In this document: piece after piece, positions 41,399-50,459 of the stretch
Numbering within the stretch: position 1 is the stretch's first letter
Layout: each line of letters opens with the position of its first letter
From: Mesorhizobium sp. LSJC280B00
Lineage (GTDB): Bacteria > Pseudomonadota > Alphaproteobacteria > Rhizobiales > Rhizobiaceae
Reading direction: 5' to 3'
Assembly (NCBI RefSeq): GCF_000502835.1
Contig: NZ_AYVL01000008.1
Coordinates: 303,290-360,569, forward strand
DNA length: 57,280 bases
Translations under genes and position numbers: made by a program
Notes under the pieces: generated by a model
Told to the model about the DNA's origin: nothing
Seen by the model: only the letters and a program-made list of their open reading frames with translations
The model's database searches: none

Positions 41399-42448
41399 TC
41401 ACCGATACCGCGCCTGGTTCCACTTATGGCCGAGCAGCGACAGGATGATGATCAGGCCGTTGAAGAACTGGACGTAGAAGCCGCTCAGGCCTGCCGCGAC
41501 GACGCCTGTCTGGATGAAGGAGACCGTGACCGCGCCGATCGCACCGCCGACGACGGTGCCGATGCCGCCCCAGGTCGGAGTGCCGCCGACGAACACCGAT
41601 GCCAGCACCGGCAGCAGGTATCCGTCGCCCGCCGTCGGCCACCAGGTGAAGTTGATCATCACCGAAAACGTGCCGGCGATCGCAGCCCCGATGCCGACGA
41701 AGACGAACACTTTTACCCGCACGCGCTTGACGTCGATACCCATCTGCTGGGCGCTGTCGGGATTGTCGCCGACCACCTTGACCTGCGCGCCGAAGCGATG
41801 GCGGTTGTAGAGCAGCGCCGACAGCACGACGAAGCCGATGGCCCAGAAGATCTGCACCGGAATGCCGTAAAGCTGGCTGGAGAAGATCTTGTAGGCCCAG
41901 CTGTCGGCAAGGCCGGTCAGCGCCGTCGACCTGCCCTCGTTGATGATCTGGATCAGGCCGCGCAGCAGGAAATTCATGCCGAGCGTGGCGATCAGCGACG
42001 ACAGCCCGCCATAGACGACCAGTGAGCCGACCAGGAAGCCGAGCAGCATGCCGGTTATCATTGCGGCGGCGATGCCGAGGAACGGGTCGTAGCCGGCCTG
42101 CACGACCAGCGCAAACACCCAGGAGGCAAAGCCCATCGTCGCCGGAAACGACAGGTCGATCTCGCCGCAAGTGACGACGAAGACCAGCGGCACCACCACG
42201 AACAGCGCCACCGGCAGCGTGGTCAGCACGGAACTGTAGAGATACCAGGTGGTGAACACGATCGGGTTGGCGATCATGAACACCGCCATCATGACGATGA
42301 ACACGGCAAGCGTGCCGAGCGCGGCGCGGTTGTCGAGGATGAACCCGCGCAGCCAGTTGTCGGACGGGTGTCTCCACTCTTTCCCGGCGGTTTCGCCATG
42401 CGTGCCGCCGAGGGGGCTCTGCAGATCGGGTTCCATGGTCTTGCTCAT
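41399..42448 (-). CDS. sugar ABC transporter permease (FrcC-like)
   Basis: 349 residues with about ten membrane helices, a BPD_transp_2 permease as used by Frc/Rbs/Xyl-type sugar importers; the segment GEIDLSFPATMGFASWVFALV is the family hallmark. It overlaps the ATPase gene upstream by four bases (ATGA) and is last in the LacI-linked operon. It converges with uvrD with a gap of only 9 bases and no visible terminator. Confidence 0.9.
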   Translation of the reverse strand: MSKTMEPDLQSPLGGTHGETAGKEWRHPSDNWLRGFILDNRAALGTLAVFIVMMAVFMIANPIVFTTWYLYSSVLTTLPVALFVVVPLVFVVTCGEIDLSFPATMGFASWVFALVVQAGYDPFLGIAAAMITGMLLGFLVGSLVVYGGLSSLIATLGMNFLLRGLIQIINEGRSTALTGLADSWAYKIFSSQLYGIPVQIFWAIGFVVLSALLYNRHRFGAQVKVVGDNPDSAQQMGIDVKRVRVKVFVFVGIGAAIAGTFSVMINFTWWPTAGDGYLLPVLASVFVGGTPTWGGIGTVVGGAIGAVTVSFIQTGVVAAGLSGFYVQFFNGLIIILSLLGHKWNQARYR

Positions 42449-43242
42449 CGTGCCGCCCTCCCCGCATCGCCCGCGTCGTGCAACCCCGGCAATCCGCTGG
42501 GGTGGGCGACGTCTTCCATGAAATTGATCAGATCCTCGGCCGATTTGACCTCGCTGCGGTCGGCGGTGAGCGCGACCTTGCCACGGTCCAGCACCACGAA
42601 GCGATCGGCGATATCGTAGACATGGTGGATGTTGTGGCCGATGAACAGGATCGAGCGCCCGCTCGCCCGCACCTGGCGCACGAAGTGGAAGACCTTGGCG
42701 GTCTCGGTCAGCGATAGCGCGGTCGTCGGTTCGTCGAGGACTATCAGCTCCGCCTTCTTATAGATGGCCCGCGCGATCGCCACGCCCTGGCGTTCGCCGC
42801 CCGAGAGCTGGCCGACGATCGACTGTGGCGTGAACACTTTCGAGGTGAAGCCGATCTCGCGCATCAGCCGGCTCGCCTCCGCGATCTCCTTGTTGACCTT
42901 CAGCCAGCCAAGCCAGCCGGTGAGCTCGCGGCCCATGAAGATATTGCGCACGATCGTCTGCTGCACGGCGAGCGCCCGGTCCTGGAACACGGTCTCGATG
43001 CCGGCGTCGCGCGAGCGCGCAGGGCTCCATCCGGTCACCGGCTTGCCGCGGACGAGAATCTCGCCGCTAGTCGGTTTGACCACGCCGGACAGGATCTTGA
43101 TCAGCGTCGACTTGCCGGCGCCATTGTCGCCGATCAGGCCGACCACCTCGCCGCGATCGACGCTGAGATTGACCCCGCCCAGCGCATAGACCTGGCCATA
43201 GGACTTGCTGATGTCGCGCAGTTCGATGATGCGTTCGGCCAT
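42445..43242 (-). CDS. sugar ABC transporter ATPase, single domain (FrcA-like)
   Basis: 265 residues: Walker A GDNGAGKST at about 38-46, signature LSGGERQG, Walker B LIVLDEPTTALS. Unlike RbsA it has one nucleotide-binding domain, as in FrcA. GAGGA lies 5 bases before the ATG. It sits between the binding-protein gene (86 bases upstream) and the permease (overlap). It energises uptake of the operon's sugar or polyol. Confidence 0.92.
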   Translation of the reverse strand: MAERIIELRDISKSYGQVYALGGVNLSVDRGEVVGLIGDNGAGKSTLIKILSGVVKPTSGEILVRGKPVTGWSPARSRDAGIETVFQDRALAVQQTIVRNIFMGRELTGWLGWLKVNKEIAEASRLMREIGFTSKVFTPQSIVGQLSGGERQGVAIARAIYKKAELIVLDEPTTALSLTETAKVFHFVRQVRASGRSILFIGHNIHHVYDIADRFVVLDRGKVALTADRSEVKSAEDLINFMEDVAHPSGLPGLHDAGDAGRAAR

Positions 43243-43328
43243 GGCGATCCTCGCTTGATTGTCGCGTGCCGGCCTTTTCGCCGGCGGTCCCGCCGGCCGG
43301 GCTCGATCCCGGCCGACGGCTTGGGAGG

Positions 43329-44342
43329 TCAGCGCAACGCCTGCTTGGCGAGCTCGGCGACGATCTCGTAATTCTGCGGCGTGACGAAGCCGGCGCCGGT
43401 GTCGACGTTCATCGGCGCAAGGCCGAGCACCACCTGCTGGCAGAGGCTGAGGATCGGCAGATAGCCTTGCAGGAACGGCTGCTGGTCGGCCGTCAGCTGC
43501 ACCCAGCCGCCCTTGAAGCCCTCGACGATCTGCGGGCTGGTGTCGAAGCCGAAGTTGAAGATATCGCCCGGCTTCCTGCCCGCCGCCTGCATGTAAGTCG
43601 GGACGTTGCCCAGCATCTGCCCGCCGGGATAGCCAACCGCCTTGACGTCGGGATTGTTGAGCAGTGCCGCGGTGATCACCGGAAGGGCCAGATTTGGGTC
43701 GGAAGCCCATTCGCCGCTTGGCGGCGAGGAGAGCTGTATGACCTCGACGCCCGCTTCCTTGAGGGCAGCGACAGTGCCGCGCTCGCGCGCCCCGCGGCTC
43801 TCGTTCTCGAACGGGCCGATCATGATTGCCTTATCGCCGGCCTTGAGCCCGGCCAGCTTGACCGCCTCGGCGCCAAGCGCGCGGCCCTGCTGCTCCTGCT
43901 GGGCACCGACATAGCCGCCGCCGAACGCCGCCGTGACCGTCGGCACCGGCACGTTCTGGTACATCATCTTGATGCCGTCCTTGTGCGCCTGTTCGGCCAG
44001 CGGCATGATCGCGGCGTCGCCGGGGTGGCCCATCATGGCGATGCCTTGGGGCTTGACCGCGACAGCCTCGCGCAATTGCTGCACCATCTTCTCGACATCC
44101 CACTGGGAAAAGATGTAGTCGACCTTCGGCCCGAGATCGGCCGCCGCCTGCTTCGCGCCATTATAGACGATCGTGCCGAAGGCATCGCCCTCGGCACCGC
44201 CGACGAAGAAACGGATATGGACATCCTTGCACCACTGGGCATCGAGCGCCTGCGCCGGCAAGGTCGAGAGTGCGGCGGCGAGCGCCATCGCGGCCGCCGC
44301 GACGGTCGAGCGCAGAACTGTCCTTCTCATCGTAATGCTCAT
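43329..44342 (-). CDS. sugar-binding periplasmic protein of the ABC importer
   Basis: 337 residues with a signal peptide (cleavage near AQA-LD, residue 33) and a type I periplasmic-binding fold (VEKMVQQLREAVAVKPQGIA; then MGHPGDAAIMPLAEQAHKDG). Family members bind pentoses, hexoses or inositol; the ligand cannot be told. GGGAGGA lies 7 bases before the ATG. The gene begins 165 bases after the isomerase gene, and a long stem-loop lies in between. Confidence 0.9.
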   Translation of the reverse strand: MSITMRRTVLRSTVAAAAMALAAALSTLPAQALDAQWCKDVHIRFFVGGAEGDAFGTIVYNGAKQAAADLGPKVDYIFSQWDVEKMVQQLREAVAVKPQGIAMMGHPGDAAIMPLAEQAHKDGIKMMYQNVPVPTVTAAFGGGYVGAQQEQQGRALGAEAVKLAGLKAGDKAIMIGPFENESRGARERGTVAALKEAGVEVIQLSSPPSGEWASDPNLALPVITAALLNNPDVKAVGYPGGQMLGNVPTYMQAAGRKPGDIFNFGFDTSPQIVEGFKGGWVQLTADQQPFLQGYLPILSLCQQVVLGLAPMNVDTGAGFVTPQNYEIVAELAKQALR

Positions 44343-44453
44343 GCACTTATCCTCCCTTTGTTCCCTCGCTAGCCGAGGGGTTTTGACGATCGCTTCGGCA
44401 TTGCGCCGCAATCTTTCGCTGGCCGGCACCTCCCGCCGGCTTGTCCTGTTTTT

Positions 44454-44502
44454 ATGCATGTCGTTATCGCAAAACCGCTGGGCACTTTTGCGCGACATGC
44501 AT
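44454..44502. promoter_or_regulatory. large inverted repeat upstream of the binding-protein gene
   Basis: ATGCATGTCG (44454-44463) plus CGCAAAA (44468-44474) pair with TTTTGCG (44486-44492) plus CGACATGCAT (44493-44502): 17 bp in total with a four-base TTAT bulge and an 11-base loop. No T-run follows in either direction. It lies between the isomerase and binding-protein genes of the operon and could be an operator, or an RNA stem that raises expression of the downstream binding protein. Confidence 0.6.
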
Positions 44503-44507
44503 TAGCC

Positions 44508-45416
44508 TCACACCGGGTTCGGCAGGTAGCTCGCGCCTCCCCGGCATTGTTGGAGATAATCCAGTGCCCGCGCCTGGCCGGTGATCTCGAGATCGCCGCG
44601 ATAGACCGGGTCGTGCCAGCCCTCAATGTCGATGGCGCCCTTGTAGCCGGCCAGCCGCAGCTCGCTGATCACCCGCGTCCAGTCGCTATCGCCGAAGCCA
44701 GGGGTGCGCATCTGAACGAACGGCAGGCGGCCGAACACGCCATGTTCGCGGATCACGTCCCAGCGCACCGTCGCGTCCTTGCCGTGGACGTGGAAGATAC
44801 GCGGCGCCCATTTGCGGATCTGCGGGATCGGATCGATCAGATAGACCAGCTGGTGGCAGGGCTCCCACTCCAGGCCGAGATTGTCGTCCGGCAATTCGTT
44901 GAACATCAGCTCCCAGGCGTCCGGATTGTGGGCGATGTTCCAGTCGCCGCTGGCCCAGTTGCCGTCCATGGCGCAGTTCTCGAAGGCGATGCGCACGCCC
45001 TTGTCGGCGGCCCGCTTTGCCAGCTTCCCCCAGACCTCGCGGAAGCGCGGCAGGCTGTCGGGCAGCGGCTTGCCGCGGATGCGGCCGGTAAAGCCGCTGA
45101 CCACATTGGTGCCGAACAGACGCGCGTTGTCGATGATCGTTTCCCACGCCTCGAGCACGCCGCGATCGATCTCGCCGCTCTCCAGCGGATTGCCGAACAC
45201 GCCGATCGACGAGACGATGACATCGGCATCGCCGATCGCCTCGCGGATCTCGCCCGCCAGCCGCGGAATGTCCTTGCCGCCCAGCGTCTGCCAGAAGAAC
45301 GGCTGGATGCTCTCGAAGCCGAGCGGCAGAATCTGCCTGACATAGGCGGCCGGGTCGTCCAGATTGGCCCGCACCATTGTGCCGATCCTGATGTCGAGCA
45401 GCGGGTTTGGCATCAT
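44508..45416 (-). CDS. TIM-barrel sugar isomerase/epimerase of the LacI-linked operon
   Basis: 302 residues of the AP endonuclease 2/xylose-isomerase-like TIM-barrel family. Likely metal ligands lie in AFENCAMDGNW (Glu, about 143), NLGLEWEPCHQ (Glu, about 182), FHVHGKDAT (His) and the C-terminal DIEGWHDP. Relatives interconvert sugar or inositol isomers, or act on 3-keto sugars. It overlaps the oxidoreductase gene by four bases, so both act together. The exact reaction is not readable. Confidence 0.85.
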   Translation of the reverse strand: MMPNPLLDIRIGTMVRANLDDPAAYVRQILPLGFESIQPFFWQTLGGKDIPRLAGEIREAIGDADVIVSSIGVFGNPLESGEIDRGVLEAWETIIDNARLFGTNVVSGFTGRIRGKPLPDSLPRFREVWGKLAKRAADKGVRIAFENCAMDGNWASGDWNIAHNPDAWELMFNELPDDNLGLEWEPCHQLVYLIDPIPQIRKWAPRIFHVHGKDATVRWDVIREHGVFGRLPFVQMRTPGFGDSDWTRVISELRLAGYKGAIDIEGWHDPVYRGDLEITGQARALDYLQQCRGGASYLPNPV

Positions 45417-46447
45417 GATCCTTCCTGTGCAGCGATGGCGACCCGGCGCCCGGTTTCGGCGCTCTCGATCGCAGCGAAAACCATGGCCAGGCTTTTGATG
45501 TTGTCGGCGCCGCGCGTCTCCGGCGCGGTGCCGGTCTCGACGGCGCGGACGAAATCCTGGATGATGCCGAGATGGCCGCCGACGCGATCTGCCGGGTCGA
45601 GCGGCGGCACGGCTATCGATTCGGTGCGGTCGAACAGGCCTTCACGGACCGGCCGCACGACTTCCGCCTTCAACCCGTCCGCGCCGTCCCAGACAATGCT
45701 GCCGCGCTCGGCGACGATCCGCCATGTACTGTCCCAGCTGGTACGGAAGCCGGCCGCGCACCAGCTGCCGGCATAGGTGAACAGCTTGCCGCCGCCGAGG
45801 TCGAAGCTTGCGGCTGCCGACGACCCTTGCCGATACCAGGAATTGGCCGGCTCCCACTCGTGGCAATAGACGCCGGCCGGTTCGCCGGCCACCATGTAGC
45901 GGGCCGCATCGAATGTGTGGATCGCCATATCGAGCAGCAGCACATGGCGCATCTCTTCGCGAAAACCGCCGAAATGCGGCGCAACGAAGAAATCGGCGTG
46001 GATGCTGGTTGGCGCACCAATGGCGCCGGAATCGAGAAAGCGCCGGATGCGCCTGACATTGGCGACATAGCGGCGGTTCTGCACGACGGCATGGATGCGG
46101 CCGGCGCTGCGGGCCGCCTCGACAATGGCACGCGCATTGTCCGGGCTGTCGGCCAGCGGCTTTTCGGTCAAGAGATGGCAATGGTGGGCAAAGGCGGAAA
46201 GCGCGACCTCGCGGCGGGCGGCGGGAACCACGACGTCGAATACCGCGTCGGGCCTGGTCTGGTCGAGCACGGCGTCGAGGTCGGTTCCGATGACGGCGCC
46301 GGAAAGCTCGTATTCGCGCGCCCTCGCCCGCGCCCTTTCGGCGTCGATATCGACCAGGCCGACAATGGCGAGCCCGTCGATCTGCTTGGCTGCATCGAGC
46401 CAGGCCTTGCTCATCGCGCCGCAGCCGACCAGGACCACATTGATCAT
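45413..46447 (-). CDS. Gfo/Idh/MocA-family oxidoreductase
   Basis: 344 residues. The Rossmann start INVVLVGCGAMSKAWLDAAK (GxGxxS-like) binds NAD(P), LLTEKPLADS carries the conserved EKP lysine, and the second domain has HTFDAARYM with the catalytic His. Members oxidise sugars, inositols or glycosides. GGAGGAG precedes the ATG. It is the first gene of the LacI-linked operon. With a TIM-barrel enzyme and no kinase, an oxidative entry is likely. Confidence 0.88.
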   Translation of the reverse strand: MINVVLVGCGAMSKAWLDAAKQIDGLAIVGLVDIDAERARARAREYELSGAVIGTDLDAVLDQTRPDAVFDVVVPAARREVALSAFAHHCHLLTEKPLADSPDNARAIVEAARSAGRIHAVVQNRRYVANVRRIRRFLDSGAIGAPTSIHADFFVAPHFGGFREEMRHVLLLDMAIHTFDAARYMVAGEPAGVYCHEWEPANSWYRQGSSAAASFDLGGGKLFTYAGSWCAAGFRTSWDSTWRIVAERGSIVWDGADGLKAEVVRPVREGLFDRTESIAVPPLDPADRVGGHLGIIQDFVRAVETGTAPETRGADNIKSLAMVFAAIESAETGRRVAIAAQEGS

Positions 46448-46519
46448 CCAGTACTCCTCCCTCTCGGCCCCTCCAGACCGATCGTCACGGCGTTCACGGC
46501 AGGGCCGTGAATGTTTTTC

Positions 46520-46533
46520 CGTAAACGTTTACG
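46520..46533. promoter_or_regulatory. LacI-family operator
   Basis: CGTAAACGTTTACG is a perfect 14-base palindrome with the central CG typical of LacI/GalR-family operators. It lies 73 bases upstream of the oxidoreductase start and 111 bases upstream of the LacI gene, in the divergent promoter region, so it should control both directions. Confidence 0.75.
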
Positions 46534-46643
46534 AGAACACACCCGATGGCGTAGAATGTCAATCGGCCGGCTGTGAAAAATCGTGGCGTCGGCTTGGCCC
46601 GGAGAGCAGCCGGTGCTAGCCAAGCAAGGGGGAGAACTGTCCT

Positions 46644-47669
46644 TTGGCGTCCAGTATTCACGACCTTGCACGTCACCTGAATATTTCGATCGGCACGGTG
46701 TCGCGCGCGCTCAACGGCCGCGCCGACGTCAATGCCGATACACGCCAGCGCGTGCTCGATGCGGCCAAGAAGCTGAATTATTCACCGAACCAGTCCGGCC
46801 GCAGCCTGCGGCGCGGCGCCACCCATTCGATCGCCTTCATGCTGCAGCCTCATCCGGGCGACCAGGAATATGGCGAGCCGTTCTTCATTCCGTTCCTGAC
46901 CGGGTTGCAGGCCAAGCTCGCCGAAAGCGGCCTCGACCTGATCGTAGTGATGGGCGCGCCGGGCGACTATCAGCAGGAGCGCCTGCGCCGTGTCGTCGAG
47001 ACGCGGCGGGCCGATGCGGTGGTGCTGGCCTGGACGCGGCGCGAGGACGAGCGCATCGACTATCTGACCCAGGCCGGTTTCCCGTTCGCAACGCTCGGCC
47101 GCAGCCGCTCCGGCGGCGATTCCTATCCCTCGCTCGACCTCGATTTCGAAAAAGCCGGGGCTGACGCGGTCGATCGTCTCGTCGCGCGCGGTCACCGCCG
47201 CATCGCCGCCATCCGCCCGTCGCTCGACCTCAATTTCGGCTATCTGTTCCTCGCCGGCTATCGCAAGGCGTTGCGGCGGCACGGCATCGAGTTCGACCCC
47301 GAACTGATCGCCGACGGCTTCATCAACGAGGCCGGCGGCTACGCCGTGACGCCGAAGGTCATGCGCTCCAAGGACCCGCCGACGGCCATCATCTTCAACA
47401 ATGACGCGATGGCGCTTGGCGGCTGCAAGGCTTTGGCCGAGGCGGGCATCAGGCCCGGCCACGACGTCGCGGTGATCGTCATCGTCGACACGCCGCTTTG
47501 CCGCTATTTTTCGCCGGCGCTGACCGGCTTCCGACCGGCGCTGGAGCCGATGGGCGAGCGGTTGGCCGAAATGCTGCTGGCATCGATCCCGGCTTACGCC
47601 GGCGCCGAAGGCGCACGCATCATCCGTGAAGTCTGGCCGCTGGAACTGATCGCGCGCGACAGCGATTGA
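46644..47669 (+). CDS. LacI-family transcriptional regulator
   Basis: 341 residues with the N-terminal HTH ASSIHDLARHLNISIGTVSRALNG, hinge (YSPNQSGRSLRR) and a sugar-binding domain. The start is TTG 46644, supported by GGGGGAG 8 bases upstream and by the normal length before the HTH. It probably represses the divergent oxidoreductase-transporter operon through the palindrome at 46520. It converges on the kinase gene of the next operon, with 10 bases between the stops. Confidence 0.9.
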   Translation: MASSIHDLARHLNISIGTVSRALNGRADVNADTRQRVLDAAKKLNYSPNQSGRSLRRGATHSIAFMLQPHPGDQEYGEPFFIPFLTGLQAKLAESGLDLIVVMGAPGDYQQERLRRVVETRRADAVVLAWTRREDERIDYLTQAGFPFATLGRSRSGGDSYPSLDLDFEKAGADAVDRLVARGHRRIAAIRPSLDLNFGYLFLAGYRKALRRHGIEFDPELIADGFINEAGGYAVTPKVMRSKDPPTAIIFNNDAMALGGCKALAEAGIRPGHDVAVIVIVDTPLCRYFSPALTGFRPALEPMGERLAEMLLASIPAYAGAEGARIIREVWPLELIARDSD

Positions 47670-47679
47670 ATCGCGGCGG

Positions 47680-48597
47680 TCACTGAGCAGGCTCAGATTG
47701 AACAAGACCCCCGCGCTCGCGCTCCGGCGTTGCGACCAGCGAGGCAGCGGCGGCATTGGCGGCGGCAAGTGCCGCCTCGACGGGCTCTCCACGCGCAAGC
47801 CACGCCGCAAAGGCGCCGACGAATTCATCACCGGCACCGTGGGTGCTGACCACCTCCACCGGCATCGCCAGCAAGGCGAATGCCTGGCCGTCGCGGTCGC
47901 AATAGGCAACGCCCTCGCCGCCGGCCGTGACGATTGCAGCCGGATAGAAACCGACGAGCATGCCGGCCGCCTTCGCAGCACCCTCGAGCGTGTCGACGAC
48001 CGAAACGCCGGCCAGGAACTCCGCCTCGATGGCGTTGACGATGACGATGTCGGTCAGCGCGATCAGTTCGGCTGTCAGCTTTCGCGCCGGCGCCGCATTG
48101 AGAACGACGCGGCCGCCATGCGCCTTCACCGCTCGCGCCGCGGCAATGTTGGCAGCTTCCGGCACCTCGTTCTGCAGCAGCAGCACCGCCGTTTGCGCGA
48201 TCAGCTCGGCCGCCTCAGTAATGTCCTTTTCGCCGAGAGTGAGATTGCTCCCCGAGACGATCACCGCGCCATAGTCTCCGCTGTCGTCGAAAATCGCTAC
48301 GCTCATCCCCGAGCCGGCGCCCGAAGCCACTCCCACGAAGCGCTGGTCGACGCCGTTGCGATCGAGATTGTCGAGAAGCGCGCGGCCGAAATCATCGTCG
48401 CCGACAGCTCCGATCATCGCCGCACGCACGCCGGCCCGCGCTGCCGACACCGCCTGGTTGCCGCCCTTGCCGCCGCATTTCGGATGCCAGGCATGGCCGG
48501 TGACGGTTTCGCCCTTGCGTGGGCGATCGGGGGCTTCGACCATGATATCGTAATGCAGGCTGCCGAATACGGTCACCAGCGGCGGGGAAGCCGTCAT
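47680..48597 (-). CDS. PfkB-family carbohydrate kinase (ribokinase-like)
   Basis: 305 residues with the PfkB motif 1 GGKGGNQAVSAARAG near residue 42 and motif 2 VSTHGAGDEFVGAFAAWL, where GAGD holds the catalytic Asp. It phosphorylates a sugar using ATP. It overlaps the RpiR gene by four bases and is last in the RpiR-linked operon. The sugar is unknown, and ribose or a ketose is possible. Confidence 0.88.
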   Translation of the reverse strand: MTASPPLVTVFGSLHYDIMVEAPDRPRKGETVTGHAWHPKCGGKGGNQAVSAARAGVRAAMIGAVGDDDFGRALLDNLDRNGVDQRFVGVASGAGSGMSVAIFDDSGDYGAVIVSGSNLTLGEKDITEAAELIAQTAVLLLQNEVPEAANIAAARAVKAHGGRVVLNAAPARKLTAELIALTDIVIVNAIEAEFLAGVSVVDTLEGAAKAAGMLVGFYPAAIVTAGGEGVAYCDRDGQAFALLAMPVEVVSTHGAGDEFVGAFAAWLARGEPVEAALAAANAAAASLVATPERERGGLVQSEPAQ

Positions 48598-49469
48598 GTG
48601 CCCTTGTCTTTCCGTTTCGACGTCACCGCGGACATGGTGCGGCCGAGATTGCGCTCCGCCGCCTGGTAGTCGCGTTGCGCGACCGCGACGAACAGCGCGT
48701 CGAGAATGTTGAGCTGGGCAATGCGCGCCGCTGCGTTCTCACCCATCAACGGCGAGCCTTGGGCGGTCGAGCAAAGCACGATGTCGGCGACGGCTGCCAA
48801 TGGCGAGTTGTCATAGTTGGTGATGGCCAGCGTGCGCGCGCCGCTTTTGCGCGCAAGTTGGATGGCGTCGATGACGGCGCTGGTATTGCCGGAATGCGAA
48901 AAGCCGACGGCGATGTCGTCGGCGCCGAGCAGCGAGGCCGACATCAACATCATGTGCGAATCGTCGTAGACAGAGGTGCGGATGCCGATGCGCAGGAATT
49001 TATGCGAGACGTCGCGTGCGATCTGCGCCGAGCCGCCGACGCCGTAGAAATCGCGATTCCTGGCGCGGTAAAGCAGATCGGCGGCACGGTCGAAATCGTC
49101 CATGTCGAGGATGGCGAGCGTCTCCTCCAGCGCCTGGATGGAGGTGCGGAACACCTTCTGCACGATCTCGGCCGAACTGTCGTCCACCGACAGCTCCTGA
49201 TGCATCTCGGCGGTCGGCAGGCGGCTGTATTCATAGACCGCCGTGCGAAAGTCGCGATAGCCGGAAAAACCCAGCTTCTTGGCGATCTTGACCACCATCG
49301 CCTCCGAGACACCGGCCTCCTCGGCGATCTGCTTGAGCGGTATGGTCTCGTCGAAGCCGCGCCGTCCGAAGACCGTTTCAACCACCTTCGCCTCGAGCGG
49401 CGTCAGATGCGGCATCATCATGCGAATGCGCGGTCCTACTGCTTTCAGGTCCAGCCCGGTCAAGGTCAT
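48594..49469 (-). CDS. RpiR-family regulator (HTH plus SIS domain)
   Basis: 291 residues: RpiR HTH at about 15-90 (IPLKQIAEEAGVSEAMVVKIAKKLG) and a SIS sugar-phosphate-binding domain at about 125-255 (GVGGSAQIARDVSHKFLRIG, VGFSHSGNTSAVIDAI). It should sense a phosphorylated sugar, perhaps the product of the kinase. It overlaps both neighbours by four bases, so it is expressed with the transporter it controls. Confidence 0.9.
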   Translation of the reverse strand: MTLTGLDLKAVGPRIRMMMPHLTPLEAKVVETVFGRRGFDETIPLKQIAEEAGVSEAMVVKIAKKLGFSGYRDFRTAVYEYSRLPTAEMHQELSVDDSSAEIVQKVFRTSIQALEETLAILDMDDFDRAADLLYRARNRDFYGVGGSAQIARDVSHKFLRIGIRTSVYDDSHMMLMSASLLGADDIAVGFSHSGNTSAVIDAIQLARKSGARTLAITNYDNSPLAAVADIVLCSTAQGSPLMGENAAARIAQLNILDALFVAVAQRDYQAAERNLGRTMSAVTSKRKDKGT

Positions 49470-50443
49470 CCACGTCCCCTCGTCACGCGATCGATAAGCA
49501 TCGCGGCGAGGATTATAAGGCCAGTTGCCAGGAGCTGATAGAAGGACTGCACGTTCATCAGCGTCAGGCCGTTGCGCATGCTGCCAAGGATGACGGCACC
49601 CAGAATGGTGCCGACGACGCTGCCCTTGCCGCCCATCAGCGAGGCGCCGCCGATCGCCGCCGCTGCTATGGCGTCGAGCTCCCAGAGATTGCCCAGAATG
49701 GGTTCGGCCGCACCCAGCCGGCCGATCAGGATCTGCGCTGCAAGAGCTGCCAGCAGGCCCGAGATCATATAGGCGGCGATCTTGGTGCGGGCGATCGGCA
49801 CGCCGGCTATGTAGGCCGCCTCCTCATTGCCGCCGACGGCGAGCAGATATTCGCCGAACGGCGTCTTCTTGAGGATGATCCAGGCAATCAGCGCGACCAC
49901 CGCCACGATGATGACCGCCAACGGCAATCCGAACAGCGAGCCGTTGAAGATGGCACGAAAGCCGGCAGGCAGGCCGAGCACCGGATTGCCGCCGGTATAG
50001 ATCAGCGCCAGCGCCCGGTAGGTGCTGAGCGTTCCCAGCGTCACGATGAAGGGCTGCAGCCCGACATAGGCAACCAGCACGCCGTTGAGCAGGCCGCAGA
50101 CGAGGCCGACGGCGAAGCCAGCGGCGATGGCCAGCGGGAACGGCACGCCGGCAACCAGCATAGAGGCCGAGATGACCGCCGAAAGGGCTGCCGTCGGTCC
50201 GACGGACAGGTCGATGCCGCCCGAGATGATTACCAGCGTCATGCCCAACGCCAGGCAGGCGTTGATGCTCGACTGCTGCAGGATGTTGATCAGGTTGCGC
50301 TCGGCAAAGAAGCCGGGGACCAGCGCCCCGAAGACGACCAGGATCACCACCAGGCCGATCAGCGTGCCGGCGTCGCGCACGGAAAACCGGTGCAGGAAAT
50401 CTGCCCTTGGGCGCGCTGCTGTGTGTTGGGTTATATCGGTCAT
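49466..50443 (-). CDS. sugar ABC transporter permease (RbsC-like)
   Basis: 325 residues with about nine membrane helices and the BPD_transp_2 signature SGGIDLSVGPTAALSAVISASML. AGGA lies 8 bases before ATG 50443. An in-frame start 19 codons earlier would overlap the ATPase gene. It pairs with the two-domain ATPase upstream and overlaps the RpiR gene by four bases. Confidence 0.91.
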   Translation of the reverse strand: MTDITQHTAARPRADFLHRFSVRDAGTLIGLVVILVVFGALVPGFFAERNLINILQQSSINACLALGMTLVIISGGIDLSVGPTAALSAVISASMLVAGVPFPLAIAAGFAVGLVCGLLNGVLVAYVGLQPFIVTLGTLSTYRALALIYTGGNPVLGLPAGFRAIFNGSLFGLPLAVIIVAVVALIAWIILKKTPFGEYLLAVGGNEEAAYIAGVPIARTKIAAYMISGLLAALAAQILIGRLGAAEPILGNLWELDAIAAAAIGGASLMGGKGSVVGTILGAVILGSMRNGLTLMNVQSFYQLLATGLIILAAMLIDRVTRGRG

Positions 50444-50459
50444 CCGCTGGTCCTGTCCG

